A stretch of 41,157 nt of DNA from Herbaspirillum sp. (GCA_028292625.1 JAQGLY010000015.1:1-41157); one strand, 5' to 3'; shown: positions 16,423-26,606, counted from the first letter of the stretch. The notes: generated by a model not told the origin, from the sequence alone. A program made the numbers and translations.

Positions 16423-18230
16423 AACGTCTCCCAGTCGTCCTCGCCGGCCATCGATGCGATTTTGGATGCATGCGGCGCGGCCGGCGCGGTCCGTTGGACC
16501 GGTGCCGTGATGTTCGCCGTCGCGGCTGGCCGTTGCGGCGCCGCTTTCGGGCTTGCTTGAGGCGCTGCTTTAGGCGCTGCTTTAGGCGCCGGGCGCTCCG
16601 CCGCCTTAACCGTCGCCGAAGCCGCCGGATCAGGTTTGCGCAACGGCGCTGCCGGCGACGCAAGCGCGGAAGCCGCACCCGCTTCCTCCGAAACGCGGAA
16701 TTCCGATACCGCCTCCACCAGCATGCGCGCCTGCTCCTCCAGTGAACCGGCGGCGGCGGCGGCCTGCTCCACCAGCGCGGCATTTTGCTGCGTGACCCGA
16801 TCCATCTGCGTGATCGCGTCGTTGACCTGACCGATGCCCTGACTCTGCTCTTCCGAAGCCGACGATATTTCGCCCATGATGTCGGTGACCCGCTTCACGG
16901 CGACCACGACTTCGTCCATCGTCGCGCCCGCGCGCGTGACCAGCTCCGAACCGCTGTCGACCCGCGTCACCGAATCGTCGATCAGGCCCTTGATTTCCTT
17001 GGCCGCCTGCGCGCTGCGTTGCGCCAGGCTGCGCACTTCCGAGGCGACCACCGCAAAACCGCGCCCCTGTTCGCCCGCCCGCGCCGCTTCCACCGCCGCG
17101 TTCAACGCCAGAATATTGGTCTGAAACGCGATCCCGTCGATGACGCCGATGATGTCGGCGATCTTGCGCGAGCTTTGCGTGATGCCTTCCATGGTTTCCA
17201 CCACCTGCCCCACCACATCCCCGCCGCGCACCGCAATATCGGACGCGGTGCGCGCCAATTGCCCGGCCTGCCGCGCGTTGTCGGCGTTTTGCTTCACGGT
17301 CGCGGTCAACTGTTCCATGCTCGATGCCGTCTCTTCCAGCGACGCCGCCTGCTGTTCGGTGCGCGACGACAGGTCCAGATTGCCGGCGGCAATTTCGCGC
17401 GCGCCTACGTTAATCGCCTCCGTGCCCTTGCGAATCCGGACGATGGTCCCGGCCAGATGCAATTGCATCTGACGCATCATGAACAGCAGGCTGCTGGTGT
17501 CCTTCGCGCCTACCGCGACCTGTAAATTCAGATCGCCGTCGGCGATCTTGGTGGCGACGGCGGCGGCATACGCCGGTTCGCCGCCGAGACTGCGCATCAC
17601 GCTGCGCATGACGGCAAACGTCATCGCCGACAGCGCGCCGCCGATCAACACCAGGTAAACCAGCATTTTTCGTATATAGGCGTAAAACTCGGTGTCCACG
17701 CTTTCCACAGAAACGCCGGTGGAAATGGTCCAGCCCCAGGGTTGGAAATACCTGGCGTAGGTTATTTTGGGAGCCGCCACCGTTTCGCCCGGCCGCACGA
17801 ATGCATAGGTGACGTAGGCGTCGCCGCTGGCGCGCGCGACACGGGCCTGCTCCTGTATGTAAAGCTCGCCGGACGCGCCGGCATTGCCTTTCATGTTGCG
17901 GCCGACGATCTGCGGATTCGGGTGCACGACGTTGACGAAATCGGCGTCGTACACCACATAATAGCCATCAGGCGTAAAACGCATCGGAGTCAATGCCGCC
18001 TTCGCCTGCTTCTGTGCCTCCGGTAGCGCCAGTTCGCCGCGGGCGACCTTGGCGGCGTACTCATGGAGCACCGTTTCGCCGATTTCAACCTCGGATTTCA
18101 GCGCGATTCTGCGCTCCTGCAGCATGACGCTGCGCGCATTCCAAACCGACCACGCGCCCAGCATTACCAATCCAAGCCACATCAAGGCGAGGATCAACCA
18201 CAATTTGGCGCTCAGTCTCAAGTTCTTCAT
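16419..18230 (-). CDS. Methyl-accepting chemotaxis protein (Cache sensor)
   Basis: A 603-residue transmembrane chemoreceptor. It has a first membrane helix at residues about 8-30, a periplasmic single-Cache domain ([35 protein letters not shown]), a second helix at about 190-212, then HAMP and a cytoplasmic signalling domain. The conserved hairpin tip is [20 protein letters not shown] with [19 protein letters not shown]. After an Ala/Pro/Lys-rich linker the protein ends in DDWETF, matching the xWxxF pentapeptide that tethers CheR/CheB. Cache domains of this type often bind small organic acids, which would suit the neighbouring oxalate/glyoxylate genes, but the ligand is unknown. The linker contains a 12-bp tandem repeat (16561-16590). 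Confidence 0.93.
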   Translation of the reverse strand: MKNLRLSAKLWLILALMWLGLVMLGAWSVWNARSVMLQERRIALKSEVEIGETVLHEYAAKVARGELALPEAQKQAKAALTPMRFTPDGYYVVYDADFVNVVHPNPQIVGRNMKGNAGASGELYIQEQARVARASGDAYVTYAFVRPGETVAAPKITYARYFQPWGWTISTGVSVESVDTEFYAYIRKMLVYLVLIGGALSAMTFAVMRSVMRSLGGEPAYAAAVATKIADGDLNLQVAVGAKDTSSLLFMMRQMQLHLAGTIVRIRKGTEAINVGAREIAAGNLDLSSRTEQQAASLEETASSMEQLTATVKQNADNARQAGQLARTASDIAVRGGDVVGQVVETMEGITQSSRKIADIIGVIDGIAFQTNILALNAAVEAARAGEQGRGFAVVASEVRSLAQRSAQAAKEIKGLIDDSVTRVDSGSELVTRAGATMDEVVVAVKRVTDIMGEISSASEEQSQGIGQVNDAITQMDRVTQQNAALVEQAAAAAGSLEEQARMLVEAVSEFRVSEEAGAASALASPAAPLRKPDPAASATVKAAERPAPKAAPKAAPQASPKAAPQRPAATANITAPVQRTAPAAPHASKIASMAGEDDWETF

Positions 18231-18282
18231 CTAGTCCCCTTTTTCATTTTTTTAATATTTTCGTCACCGCGCCGCTCCGGCG

Positions 18283-18305
18283 AACCGTAGGCCAGGCCTA
18301 CGGTT
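18283..18305. repeat. Perfect 10-bp stem, 3-base loop palindrome
   Basis: AACCGTAGGC, loop CAG, GCCTACGGTT, between the divergent chemoreceptor and dapC. There is no T-run on either side, so it is not an obvious rho-independent terminator. It could be an operator or a copy of a dispersed palindrome. Confidence 0.5.
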
Positions 18306-18470
18306 AACGGATGGACGGCGCGCATCTTGAACGATTTTTAGGCGCTTATCCCCGCGGCGCGGCAGTATAATGACGCGGTTTTGCCATAATAGCCGTATTG
18401 CGCTGCAGAAACTCAGCAAATCTGTCACGCCGAAAGCCTCCCCTTTTTTCTTCTCCGTTTTTGACGCCCA

Positions 18471-19673
18471 GTGAACCCATTACTCGATCAGCTGCAACCG
18501 TATCCCTTCGAAAAACTGAAACAGTTGTTTGCCGGCGTTGCGCCGAATCCTGCTTATTCGGCTATCAGCCTGGGGATAGGCGAGCCCAAGCATCCGACCC
18601 CGCCCTTCATCCTGCAAGCCATGGCCGACGACAAGCAGGGGCTGGCGACTTATCCGGTGACCATCGGCGGCGAACCGCTGCGCAGGGCGATCGCCGGCTG
18701 GCTGGAGCGGCGCTACGGCCTGCCCCCGGTCGATCCGGCCACCCAGGTGCTGCCGGTCAACGGCTCGCGCGAAGCCCTGTTCGCGCTGGCGCAAACGGTG
18801 GTCAGCGGCAACGATGCGCTGGTCATGTGCCCGAATCCGTTTTATCAGATCTACGAGGGCGCGGCCTATCTGACCGGCGCCCGGCCGTATTTCGTCAACT
18901 CCGACCCGGCGCGCAATTTCGCGCCGGATTACGCGGCGGTGCCCGCCGAAGTCTGGTCGCGCGTGCAATTGCTGTATATCTGCTCTCCCGGCAATCCCAC
19001 CGGCGCCGTGCTGGGGCTGGACGAATGGCGCGAGCTGTTTGCGCTGTCGGACCGCTACGGCTTCGTGATCGCCTCCGATGAATGCTATTCGGAAATCTAT
19101 TTCAAGCCGGAAGCGCCGCTGGGCGGCATGGAGGCGGCGCATAAGCTGGGACGCGGCGGCTATCCGCGCCTGATCACGTTCTCGAGCCTGTCGAAACGCT
19201 CGAATGTGCCGGGCATGCGCTCCGGATTCGTCGCCGGCGACGCGGAGATCATGAAAAAATTCCTGCTTTACCGCACCTATCAGGGCGGCGCCATGAGTCC
19301 GGTGGTCCAGACCGCGTCCGTGGCGGCATGGAACGACGAAGCCCATGTGCGGGAAAACCGCGCCAAATACGTCGCCAAATTCGCCGCCGTCACGCCGCTG
19401 CTGGCCGAGGTGCTGGACGTGGCGCTGCCGGACGCCGGCTTTTACCTTTGGGCCAAAGTCGATAAAATCGCCGCCATTTCGGATACCGAATACGCGCGGC
19501 GCCTGTATGCCGAATATAATGTGACGGTTTTGCCCGGCAGTTATCTGGCGCGCGAAGCCCATGGCGGCAATCCCGGCGAGGGACGCATCCGCATGGCGCT
19601 GGTGGCGGAAACCGCGGAATGCCTGGAAGCGGCGCGCCGCATCGTCAGCTTTACGCGTTCCCTGGGACGCTAG
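18471..19673 (+). CDS. dapC: Succinyldiaminopimelate transaminase
   Basis: PLP-dependent class I/II aminotransferase, 400 residues, making N-succinyl-LL-diaminopimelate in the lysine/peptidoglycan pathway. Start GTG at 18471 gives the usual betaproteobacterial DapC N-terminus [19 protein letters not shown]. Visible are [15 protein letters not shown], the cofactor region [30 protein letters not shown] and the PLP-lysine segment [18 protein letters not shown]. It is the first gene of dapC-dapD-(ArsC-like)-dapE. A TATAAT at 18366-18371 may be the -10 of its promoter, with a poor -35. Confidence 0.93.
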   Translation: MNPLLDQLQPYPFEKLKQLFAGVAPNPAYSAISLGIGEPKHPTPPFILQAMADDKQGLATYPVTIGGEPLRRAIAGWLERRYGLPPVDPATQVLPVNGSREALFALAQTVVSGNDALVMCPNPFYQIYEGAAYLTGARPYFVNSDPARNFAPDYAAVPAEVWSRVQLLYICSPGNPTGAVLGLDEWRELFALSDRYGFVIASDECYSEIYFKPEAPLGGMEAAHKLGRGGYPRLITFSSLSKRSNVPGMRSGFVAGDAEIMKKFLLYRTYQGGAMSPVVQTASVAAWNDEAHVRENRAKYVAKFAAVTPLLAEVLDVALPDAGFYLWAKVDKIAAISDTEYARRLYAEYNVTVLPGSYLAREAHGGNPGEGRIRMALVAETAECLEAARRIVSFTRSLGR

Positions 19674-19737
19674 GGCCTGCCTGTTAATAAGCAATTCAGT
19701 TTTACGTATTTCAACTTTCGCTCAGATAGATAAAAAA

Positions 19738-20562
19738 ATGACTCAATCCCTTCAGAAATTGCTCGATCAGGCGTGGGAAGACCGCGCCAGTTTTTCGCCT
19801 AAATCGGCGCCGCAGGAAGTCCGAGACGCCGTCAAGCACGTCATCGACGAACTGAACCAGGGTTCGCTGCGCGTGGCGCAAAAGACCGACGGCGCCTGGG
19901 TCGTCAATCAATGGGTCAAGAAAGCCGTGCTGCTGTCGTTTCGCCTGGAAGACAACCTGCCGATGCCGGCCGGCGCGGACATGCAGTTCTATGACAAGGT
20001 GCCGACCAAGTTCGCCAATTACACCGCCGAAGACTTCGCCAAGGGCGGTTTCCGCGTGGTGCCGCCGGCCGTCGCGCGGCATGGCAGCTTCATAGGCAAG
20101 AACGTGATTCTGATGCCGTCCTACGTCAACATCGGCGCTTATGTCGATGAAGGCGCGATGGTCGATACCTGGGCCACCGTCGGCTCCTGCGCGCAGATCG
20201 GCAAGAACGTCCACCTGTCCGGCGGCGTCGGCATCGGCGGCGTGCTGGAGCCGATGCAGGCCAATCCGACCATCATCGAAGACAACTGCTTCATCGGCGC
20301 CCGTTCGGAAATCGTCGAAGGCGTGATCGTCGAGGAAAACTCGGTGATTTCGATGGGCGTGTATATCGGACAGTCGACCAAGATTTACGATCGCGCGACC
20401 GGCGAAGTCAGCTATGGCCGCGTTCCGGCCGGTTCGGTGGTGGTGTCGGGCAATCTGCCTTCGGCGGACGGCAAGTACAGCTTGTATTGCGCGGTGATTG
20501 TTAAGCGGGTGGATGCTCAGACTCGGGCCAAGACCGCCATAAACGAACTCCTCCGCGATTGA
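19738..20562 (+). CDS. dapD: Tetrahydrodipicolinate N-succinyltransferase
   Basis: Left-handed beta-helix acyltransferase, 274 residues, the same length as E. coli DapD. It succinylates 2,3,4,5-tetrahydropyridine-2,6-dicarboxylate. Hexapeptide-repeat stretches are clear: [40 protein letters not shown] and [20 protein letters not shown]. The start at 19738 follows AGATAGATAAAAAA and gives the standard [17 protein letters not shown]-terminus; the frame is open further back into dapC. The last bases of the gene form the first bases of a 32-bp inverted repeat. Confidence 0.96.
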   Translation: MTQSLQKLLDQAWEDRASFSPKSAPQEVRDAVKHVIDELNQGSLRVAQKTDGAWVVNQWVKKAVLLSFRLEDNLPMPAGADMQFYDKVPTKFANYTAEDFAKGGFRVVPPAVARHGSFIGKNVILMPSYVNIGAYVDEGAMVDTWATVGSCAQIGKNVHLSGGVGIGGVLEPMQANPTIIEDNCFIGARSEIVEGVIVEENSVISMGVYIGQSTKIYDRATGEVSYGRVPAGSVVVSGNLPSADGKYSLYCAVIVKRVDAQTRAKTAINELLRD

Positions 20563-20681
20563 AGCGCTGATTAAGCGGCGCAGGGGCCCCAATCGCCGAA
20601 CTGCGATGCTCACCGTACGTATAGTACGGCTGCGCTTCTCCTTCAGCGCTTGGGGCCCCTGCGCCACTTACTCAGCACTTC
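20561..20681. repeat. Large imperfect inverted-repeat element after dapD
   Basis: Arms at 20561-20592 and 20650-20681 are 32 bases long and complementary at 29 positions; each contains GGGGCCCC. Inside is a second stem, CCGTAC-GTATA-GTACGG (20613-20629). AAGCGCTGA (20562-20570) can also pair with TCAGCGCTT (20643-20651). It has no coding content and no T-run. It looks like a structured intergenic element or a copy of a dispersed palindromic repeat. Confidence 0.75.
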
Positions 20682-20703
20682 AATGCCCTAATTAGGTTGT
20701 TTG

Positions 20704-20764
20704 AAGGCTCGCTTCGCTTTGCCCTTGGCTCGCTTTGCTTTGCTTTGGCTCGCTTTGCTTTGCC
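20704..20764 (+). repeat. Three tandem ~20-bp repeats
   Basis: Two units, TTGGCTCGCTTTGCTTTGCT (20725-20744) and the same with a final C (20745-20764), follow a more diverged unit at 20704-20724. They lie in the leader of the ArsC-like gene, right after the inverted-repeat element. Confidence 0.7.
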
Positions 20765-20814
20765 TTGTTAATTTGGGTTGCGGTTTCTTTGAATTTTTCT
20801 CCATAGCTCATACC

Positions 20815-21201
20815 ATGCCGCCTTCCGCAAAACCTGCTGTCACCGTCTACGGAATTCCGAATTGTTCCACGGTTAAGAACGCCCGCGTCTGGCTGGATGA
20901 GCATGGCATCGCGTATACCTTTCACGATTTTAAGAAGGCCGGGGTGGATTTGGCGTTGGTCGATTCCTGGCTGCCGCACTTGGGGCTGGATGTGCTGATT
21001 AACCGCAAGGGCACGACTTGGCGCGCGCTGAGCGATGCGCAAAAGGCGGCGGCCGAGGACCGGGGGCAGGCTACGGCGCTGATGATCGCGCAGCCGTCTG
21101 TCATCAAGCGGCCGGTGCTGGCGGTCGATGGCGTGGTCCATGTCGGTTTTTCCGACGCCGTTTATTCACAGATTTTTCCTGCTTCCGGGACCGTATTATG
21201 A
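20815..21201 (+). CDS. ArsC/Spx family protein (YffB-like)
   Basis: A 128-residue thioredoxin-fold protein of the arsenate reductase/Spx family. The N-terminal [20 protein letters not shown] has the single active-site Cys with C-S-T-V-K in place of CxxC, as in YffB. The C-terminal half shows [12 protein letters not shown] and [20 protein letters not shown], also family-typical. The role is uncertain; such proteins are thought to be glutathione-dependent reductases, not true arsenate reductases. An upstream in-frame TTG extension runs through the tandem repeats and is rejected. Its stop overlaps the dapE start as ATGA, and the yffB-dapE pairing is also known in E. coli. Confidence 0.88.
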   Translation: MPPSAKPAVTVYGIPNCSTVKNARVWLDEHGIAYTFHDFKKAGVDLALVDSWLPHLGLDVLINRKGTTWRALSDAQKAAAEDRGQATALMIAQPSVIKRPVLAVDGVVHVGFSDAVYSQIFPASGTVL

Positions 21202-22325
21202 GTAAAACGCTGGCGCTGACCGAAAAACTGATCGCCTTGTCGTCCGTTACGCCGGAGGATAAGGGCTGTCAGGCTTATCTGATCGATCTGCTGGCGCCGC
21301 TCGGGTTCATCTGTGAAACCATGCAGTCCGGCGATGTCACCAATCTGTGGGCCCGCCGCGGCGCGGCGCGGCCGTTGCTGGTGTTCGCCGGTCATACCGA
21401 TGTCGTGCCCACCGGTCCGCTGGAGCAGTGGCAATCGCATCCGTTCGCGCCTACCCATCGCGATGGCAAACTGTACGGCCGCGGCGCGGCCGATATGAAG
21501 ACGTCGATCGCCGCGATGGTCGTCGCGGTCGAGGAGTTCACCGCCGCGCATCCCGATCACAAGGGGTCGATCGGGTTTCTGATCACCAGCGACGAAGAGG
21601 GGCCGGCTACCGACGGCACGGTGATCGTTTGCGAGCGCCTGAAGGCGCGCGATGAACAACTCGATTACTGCATCGTCGGGGAACCGACGTCGGCCGCGAC
21701 GCTGGGCGATATGATCAAGAACGGCCGCCGCGGCACCATGTCCGGCAGGCTGGTCGTCAAAGGCGTCCAGGGCCATATCGCTTATCCGCAGCTGGCGAAA
21801 AACCCCATTCATCTGGCCGCGCCGGCGCTGGCGCAGCTGGCCGCGGAAAACTGGGACGACGGCAATGAGTACTATCTGCCGACCTCTTGGCAGATGTCGA
21901 ATATCCATGGCGGCACCGGCGCCTCCAATGTCATTCCCGGTGAAGTCGCGGTCGATTTCAATTTCCGCTTTTCGACCGCCAGTACGGTCGAAGGCTTGCA
22001 GCAGCGGGTGCATGCGATGCTCGATGCCTACGGTTTCGAATACTCGCTGAAATGGACTGTCGGCGGATTGCCGTTCCTGACGCCGCGCGGCACGTTGAGC
22101 AATGCGATCGCTGCCGCGATTCTGGATGAGACCGGAATTGCCACCGAGCTGTCGACCACCGGGGGCACCTCCGATGGACGCTTCATCGCGCAGATCTGCC
22201 CGCAGGTGATCGAATTCGGACCGCCCAACGCCAGTATTCACAAGATCGACGAGCACATCGAAGTGCGCCATATCGATCCGTTGAAGAATATCTATCGCCG
22301 CACCATGGAAAACCTGTTGCTGTAA
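21198..22325 (+). CDS. dapE: Succinyl-diaminopimelate desuccinylase
   Basis: Zinc M20-family hydrolase, 375 residues, releasing succinate to give LL-diaminopimelate. Metal and catalytic motifs are visible: FAGHTDVVP (His66, Asp68), [15 protein letters not shown] (bridging Asp), [12 protein letters not shown] (catalytic and metal Glu) and, near the end, [15 protein letters not shown] with the last His ligand. The dimerisation domain lies between about 180 and 290 ([20 protein letters not shown]). The start codon overlaps the ArsC-like stop, so translation is coupled. It completes the succinylase branch begun by dapC and dapD. Confidence 0.96.
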   Translation: MSKTLALTEKLIALSSVTPEDKGCQAYLIDLLAPLGFICETMQSGDVTNLWARRGAARPLLVFAGHTDVVPTGPLEQWQSHPFAPTHRDGKLYGRGAADMKTSIAAMVVAVEEFTAAHPDHKGSIGFLITSDEEGPATDGTVIVCERLKARDEQLDYCIVGEPTSAATLGDMIKNGRRGTMSGRLVVKGVQGHIAYPQLAKNPIHLAAPALAQLAAENWDDGNEYYLPTSWQMSNIHGGTGASNVIPGEVAVDFNFRFSTASTVEGLQQRVHAMLDAYGFEYSLKWTVGGLPFLTPRGTLSNAIAAAILDETGIATELSTTGGTSDGRFIAQICPQVIEFGPPNASIHKIDEHIEVRHIDPLKNIYRRTMENLLL

Positions 22326-22381
22326 CGGCAGCCGGATTCTTAACCATTGATCGCCCCATGCAACAACCACGAAGCAGCGCC

Positions 22382-23266
22382 ATGACACCAAACCATTTCT
22401 CCACCATCCGCGATCTGTTGCGCTATGCGGTAACGCGCTTCAATGCAGCCGGCCTGGCCTTTGGACACGGCAGCAGCAACGCGCTGGACGAGGCCGCCTA
22501 TCTGATCCTGCATACGCTGCGGCTGCCGCTGGATCAGTTGGAACCGTTTCTCGATGCGCGCCTGTTGCAGGACGAAATCGATGCGGTGCTGGGCGTGATC
22601 GAGAAACGCAGCGTCGATCGCGTACCGGCTGCGTATATCACCAACGAAGCCTGGCTGGGCACTTATCGCTTTTATGTCGATGAACGGGTGATCGTGCCGC
22701 GCTCGTTCATCGCCGAACTGGTTCCGGAACAATTCGCGCCCTGGCTGACGGCGCCCGACAGCGTGTCTGAAATCCTGGATCTGTGCACCGGTTCCGGCTG
22801 CCTGCCGGTGCTGATGGCCGACGTGTTTCGCGGTGCGCACATCGACGCGGTCGACATCTCGCCGGATGCGTTGCAGGTGGCGCGCCGTAATGTCGACGAA
22901 TACGCGCTGCAGGATCGCATCGCGCTGGTCGAGTCGGATTTGTATAACAGCCTGCCGCCGAAAAAATACGACCTGATCATCAGCAACCCGCCTTACGTGA
23001 ATGCCGGCGCGATGGAGAAATTGCCGCAGGAATACCGCCGCGAACCGGCGCTGGCGCTGGCCGGCGGCGACGACGGCATGGATCTGGTGCGCCGCATCGT
23101 CGCCGGCGCCAAAGAGTACCTGACGCCGGGCGGCGTGCTGATCGTCGAAATCGGCCATGAACGCGCGCATGCGGAAGCGGCTTTTCCCGATCTGGAATTG
23201 ACCTGGATTTCGACCAGCGCCGGCGACGATATGGTATTCCTGCTGAGCGCCGGGCAGTTGCCGTAA
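22382..23266 (+). CDS. prmB: Ribosomal protein L3 N5-glutamine methyltransferase
   Basis: SAM-dependent methyltransferase of the HemK family that methylates a Gln of ribosomal protein L3. Present are the HemK/PrmB features FYVDERVIVPRSFIAEL, the SAM motif ILDLCTGSGCLPV, VDAVDISPDALQVARRN and the catalytic NPPY in LIISNPPYVNAGAM. The N-terminal FSTIRDLLRYAVTRFNAAGL is PrmB-specific, which separates it from PrmC. I chose the ATG at 22382 by the family N-terminus; an in-frame ATG at 22358 is possible, and neither has a clear ribosome binding site. It follows dapE by about 55 bases and is probably in the same transcript. Confidence 0.92.
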   Translation: MTPNHFSTIRDLLRYAVTRFNAAGLAFGHGSSNALDEAAYLILHTLRLPLDQLEPFLDARLLQDEIDAVLGVIEKRSVDRVPAAYITNEAWLGTYRFYVDERVIVPRSFIAELVPEQFAPWLTAPDSVSEILDLCTGSGCLPVLMADVFRGAHIDAVDISPDALQVARRNVDEYALQDRIALVESDLYNSLPPKKYDLIISNPPYVNAGAMEKLPQEYRREPALALAGGDDGMDLVRRIVAGAKEYLTPGGVLIVEIGHERAHAEAAFPDLELTWISTSAGDDMVFLLSAGQLP

Positions 23267-23349
23267 ACGTTTGCCCGCTCCACCATAAGCGCCGCCGCAC
23301 ATTGTTTCTTGCTGCGGCGCGACCCTATTCAAGCAAATAAAGTAAATAG

Positions 23350-25338
23350 ATGATTCGTTTTCAACAAGTTAGTCTGATGCGCGGCATCAAGCCGTTGCTC
23401 GATACGGTCGACGTCACGCTCAATCCGGGCGACAAGATCGGTTTGATCGGCGCCAACGGCGCCGGCAAATCCAGTCTGTTCGGCCTGTTGCGCGGCGAAC
23501 TGCACGCCGATGCCGGAGAAATCGACTTCCCCGCCAAATGGCGCATGGCCTATGTGGCGCAGGAAACGCCGGCCCTGGACCGGGCGGCGCTGGATTACGC
23601 CATCGACGGCGACGTCACGCTGCGCAAATTGGAGGCGCAGCTGGCGCAGGCCGAAAGCGAGGCGGAAACCGCGGCCAACGGCATTCTGATCGGCGAGCTG
23701 CATAGCGCTCTGGCCGATGCCGATGCTTATACCGTGCAGTCGCGCGGCGAACAATTATTGCTGGGACTGGGTTTCAGCCTGGATCAAATGCAGCAGCCGG
23801 TGGCCAGCTTCTCCGGCGGCTGGCGCATGCGGCTCAATCTGGCGCAGGCGCTGATGTGCCCTTCCGACCTGCTGCTGCTGGACGAACCGACCAACCATCT
23901 GGATCTGGATGCGATCATCTGGCTGGAAGAATGGCTCAAGCGCTATGCGGGCACACTGGTGATCATTTCGCACGATCGCGACTTCCTCGACGGCGTGGTG
24001 AATGTGATCGTGCAGATCGACGAACGCAAGCTCAAGCGTTATTCAGGCAACTATTCCTCGTTCGAACGCCAGCGCGCCGCCCAACTGATACTGGCGCAAG
24101 GCACGCTGGAAAAGCAGACCCGCCAACGCGCGCATCTGGAATCCTTCGTCAACCGCTTCAAGGCGCAAGCCAGTAAGGCGCGTCAGGCGCAGAGCCGGAT
24201 GAAGGCTCTGGCCAAAATGGAAGAGCTCGCGCCGTTGCGCGCGGCGGCCGAATTCTCCTTCGAATTCCGCGAACCGTTGAATGCGCCGAATCCGCTGCTG
24301 GTGCTGGAGGAGGTCAATGCCGGCTATCGCATCGCCAATCCGAAGGACGATTCGGTACAGCAAAAAATCATCGTCAACAACATCAATTTCTCGCTGCAGA
24401 TCGGCCAGCGCATCGGCCTGCTGGGCGTCAACGGCGCCGGCAAATCGACGCTGATCAAAACCATTTCCGGCGACCTGCAGCCGCTGACCGGCGAGGCGGT
24501 GATCGGCAAGGGCCTGTCGATCGGTTATTTCGCCCAGCATCAGGTCGAAATGCTGCGCCACGACGAATCGCCGCTGTGGCATCTGGCCAAGATCGCGCCG
24601 ACTGTGCGCGAGCAGGAACTGCGCAATTTCCTGGGCAGTTTCAATTTTCCGGGCACCATGGTGACCAGTCCGATCGCGCCGTTTTCCGGCGGCGAGAAAG
24701 CCCGTCTGGCGCTGGCGCTGATCGTCTGGCAGCGGCCGAACCTGCTGCTGCTCGACGAACCGACCAACCACCTGGATCTGGAAACGCGGGAAGCGCTGAC
24801 CATGGCGCTGGCGCAATTCGAAGGCACGCTGGTATTGGTTTCGCATGACCGGCATCTGTTGCGCGCCACCACCGACCAGTTCATCATCGTCGCCGACGGC
24901 AAATTGCAGCCGTTCGACGGCGATCTGGACGATTACAAGGATTGGCTGTTCAAGACCAAGCTGGGCAAAGGCACCACGGTGCTGCCGGCGGTCAACAAGG
25001 AGGACAGTCTGCCGCAAGCGGCGCCGGTCGCGGCGGCCCCCGCCATCGATCGCCGCGATCAGAAAAAAATCGACGCCGAACAGCGCCAGCGCCTTGCCGC
25101 GCAAAGAAAGCCGGTCGAAGCGCGCTTGAAACGCGTCGAAGAAAAGATGGCGAAGCGCAATGCGCAGATGGTTGAAATCGAAGCGAAATTATCGGACCAA
25201 TCGATCTACGATCAGGCCAAGAAAGCGGAATTGAAAACCTTGCTGACAGACCAGGCTTTTTATAAAAAGGATCTGGAACAATTGGAAGCTGAATGGATGA
25301 AGGAACAGGAAACGCTGGAAAAAATCGGTATCGCCTGA
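23350..25338 (+). CDS. ABC-F family ATPase (YheS-like)
   Basis: A soluble duplicated ATPase of the ABC-F family, which acts on ribosomes rather than membranes; 662 residues. Domain 1 has Walker A GANGAGKSS, signature FSGGWRMRLNLAQAL and Walker B LLLLDEPTNHLDLDAI. Domain 2 has GVNGAGKST, PFSGGEKARLALALI and LLLLDEPTNHLDLETR. The linker between them is the Arg/Lys-rich P-site tRNA interaction segment (FVNRFKAQASKARQAQSRMK). The C-terminal 90 residues form a charged coiled coil. The start MIRFQQVSLMRGIKPLLD and domain layout fit the YheS group better than Uup or EttA. It follows prmB, itself a ribosome-modifying gene. Confidence 0.92.
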   Translation: MIRFQQVSLMRGIKPLLDTVDVTLNPGDKIGLIGANGAGKSSLFGLLRGELHADAGEIDFPAKWRMAYVAQETPALDRAALDYAIDGDVTLRKLEAQLAQAESEAETAANGILIGELHSALADADAYTVQSRGEQLLLGLGFSLDQMQQPVASFSGGWRMRLNLAQALMCPSDLLLLDEPTNHLDLDAIIWLEEWLKRYAGTLVIISHDRDFLDGVVNVIVQIDERKLKRYSGNYSSFERQRAAQLILAQGTLEKQTRQRAHLESFVNRFKAQASKARQAQSRMKALAKMEELAPLRAAAEFSFEFREPLNAPNPLLVLEEVNAGYRIANPKDDSVQQKIIVNNINFSLQIGQRIGLLGVNGAGKSTLIKTISGDLQPLTGEAVIGKGLSIGYFAQHQVEMLRHDESPLWHLAKIAPTVREQELRNFLGSFNFPGTMVTSPIAPFSGGEKARLALALIVWQRPNLLLLDEPTNHLDLETREALTMALAQFEGTLVLVSHDRHLLRATTDQFIIVADGKLQPFDGDLDDYKDWLFKTKLGKGTTVLPAVNKEDSLPQAAPVAAAPAIDRRDQKKIDAEQRQRLAAQRKPVEARLKRVEEKMAKRNAQMVEIEAKLSDQSIYDQAKKAELKTLLTDQAFYKKDLEQLEAEWMKEQETLEKIGIA

Positions 25339-25390
25339 TTTATTGCTTATTGTGCAATCCCGCTTGAGCGCCATCGGGGGATTTCGGTGC

Positions 25391-25672
25391 TCAACGATGC
25401 GGGCGGTAGATGTCCTGACCCACTTCATTGATCTGGCGGCGTAATTCGCGCCGTTCGTCCGGACTGAGACGGCCGCCGGTCCGATGGTCGTCCTGCTGCG
25501 CGTGAACCGCATTCTGCTTGGCCTCGCCGCGACCGTCGAAAGAAGAGCGTTCGATCTGCGCCCTCATTGCCCCGCCGTCCGATTCATTGTGCTTTTGGCC
25601 GGTATCGGCAAGCGCCGCGACGGCGCTCCCAAGGAGAACCATACCAAGCAGTAAATGTCTCATACCTATCAT
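25391..25672 (-). CDS. Small secreted hypothetical protein, 93 residues
   Basis: The N-terminus MIGMRHLLLGMVLLGSAVAALA is a signal peptide with a likely cut after the last Ala of AALA, so the mature protein is about 70 residues in the periplasm. The mature part is very hydrophilic, His/Gln/Arg-rich, and ends in LSPDERRELRRQINEVGQDI and YRPHR. Small proteins with this kind of ending are common in betaproteobacteria, but I know of no function. The start at 25672 is preferred because GGGAAA stands about ten bases upstream; 25663 is an alternative. It is convergent with the ABC-F gene and divergent from ompR. Confidence 0.65.
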   Translation of the reverse strand: MIGMRHLLLGMVLLGSAVAALADTGQKHNESDGGAMRAQIERSSFDGRGEAKQNAVHAQQDDHRTGGRLSPDERRELRRQINEVGQDIYRPHR

Positions 25673-25859
25673 AAAAATTAATTTCCCGGACGGACCGAAC
25701 CTAATTTAATTCCTAAGCATCGCGCATGACCGCACGCACGACCGTATTGTATGCTGCCATATGCCGCCGGTTCAAATTATGGAAGTAAGCTGTGTAACTC
25801 TTTGTAATCTTTTAAGCGGCATGCTCAGTTCAACGTCTTTCTAACGTTACCATAACGAC

Positions 25860-26606
25860 ATGAACACTAACAACATAACAGCCCAGGTTCCTCAAGCCAA
25901 AATTCTCGTCGTTGACGACGACATTCGTTTGCGCGATCTGTTGCGCCGCTACCTCACTGAACAGGGTTTCAACGTCATTACCGCCGAAAACGCCACCGCG
26001 CTGAACAAACTATGGATACGCGAACGTTACGATCTGCTGGTGCTGGACCTGATGTTGCCGGGCGAAGACGGTCTGTCGATCTGCCGCCGCCTGCGCGGCG
26101 CCGGCGACAAAACCCCGATCATCATGTTGACCGCCAAGGGCGAAGACGTGGACCGCATCATCGGATTGGAGATGGGCGCCGACGATTATCTGCCGAAGCC
26201 GTTCAATCCCCGCGAACTGGTGGCCCGCATGAACGCGGTGCTGCGCCGCAAGGGCGCCGACGAGCTGCCGGGCGCGCCGTCGGAAACGCCGCAGACTTTC
26301 ACCTTCGGCGATTTCGTACTGGATCTCGGCACCCGTTCACTGCGCAAGAACGGCGAGCCGGTGCCCTTGACCACCGGCGAGTTTTCCGTACTGAAGGTAT
26401 TCGCCCGCAACGCGCGCCAGCCGCTGTCCCGCGAAAAACTGATGGAACTCGCGCGCGGCCGCGAGTACGAGGTATTCGACCGCAGCCTGGATGTGCAGAT
26501 TTCACGCCTGCGCAAACTGGTCGAGCCGGATCCGTCCAATCCGCTGTACATCCAGACCGTCTGGGGCCTGGGCTACGTTTTCATTCCGGAAGGCAACCCG
26601 CGCTAA
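25860..26606 (+). CDS. ompR: OmpR-family response regulator
   Basis: Two-component response regulator, 248 residues. The receiver domain has the acidic pocket at DDD (19-21), the phospho-acceptor Asp63 in DLLVLDLMLPGEDGL and the conserved Lys in DDYLPKPFNPRELVAR. The C-terminal winged-helix DNA-binding domain shows PLTTGEFSVLKVFARN, RSLDVQISRLRKLVE and IQTVWGLGYVF. Sequence and pairing with the following EnvZ-like kinase support the OmpR name: osmotic/acid control of porins and other genes in enterics, targets here unknown. The envZ gene starts about 105 bases downstream. Confidence 0.92.
   Translation: MNTNNITAQVPQAKILVVDDDIRLRDLLRRYLTEQGFNVITAENATALNKLWIRERYDLLVLDLMLPGEDGLSICRRLRGAGDKTPIIMLTAKGEDVDRIIGLEMGADDYLPKPFNPRELVARMNAVLRRKGADELPGAPSETPQTFTFGDFVLDLGTRSLRKNGEPVPLTTGEFSVLKVFARNARQPLSREKLMELARGREYEVFDRSLDVQISRLRKLVEPDPSNPLYIQTVWGLGYVFIPEGNPR

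Noticed and set aside
16561..16590. Tandem 12-bp repeat (GGCGCTGCTTTA)
   Set aside because: It lies inside the chemoreceptor gene and encodes the Ala/Pro/Lys linker; low-complexity coding repeat, not a regulatory element.
20701..20814. N-terminal extension of the ArsC-like protein that looks like a signal peptide
   Set aside because: It is the translation of the tandem 20-bp repeats from a TTG; ArsC/YffB proteins start right before the VYGIPNC motif and are cytosolic.
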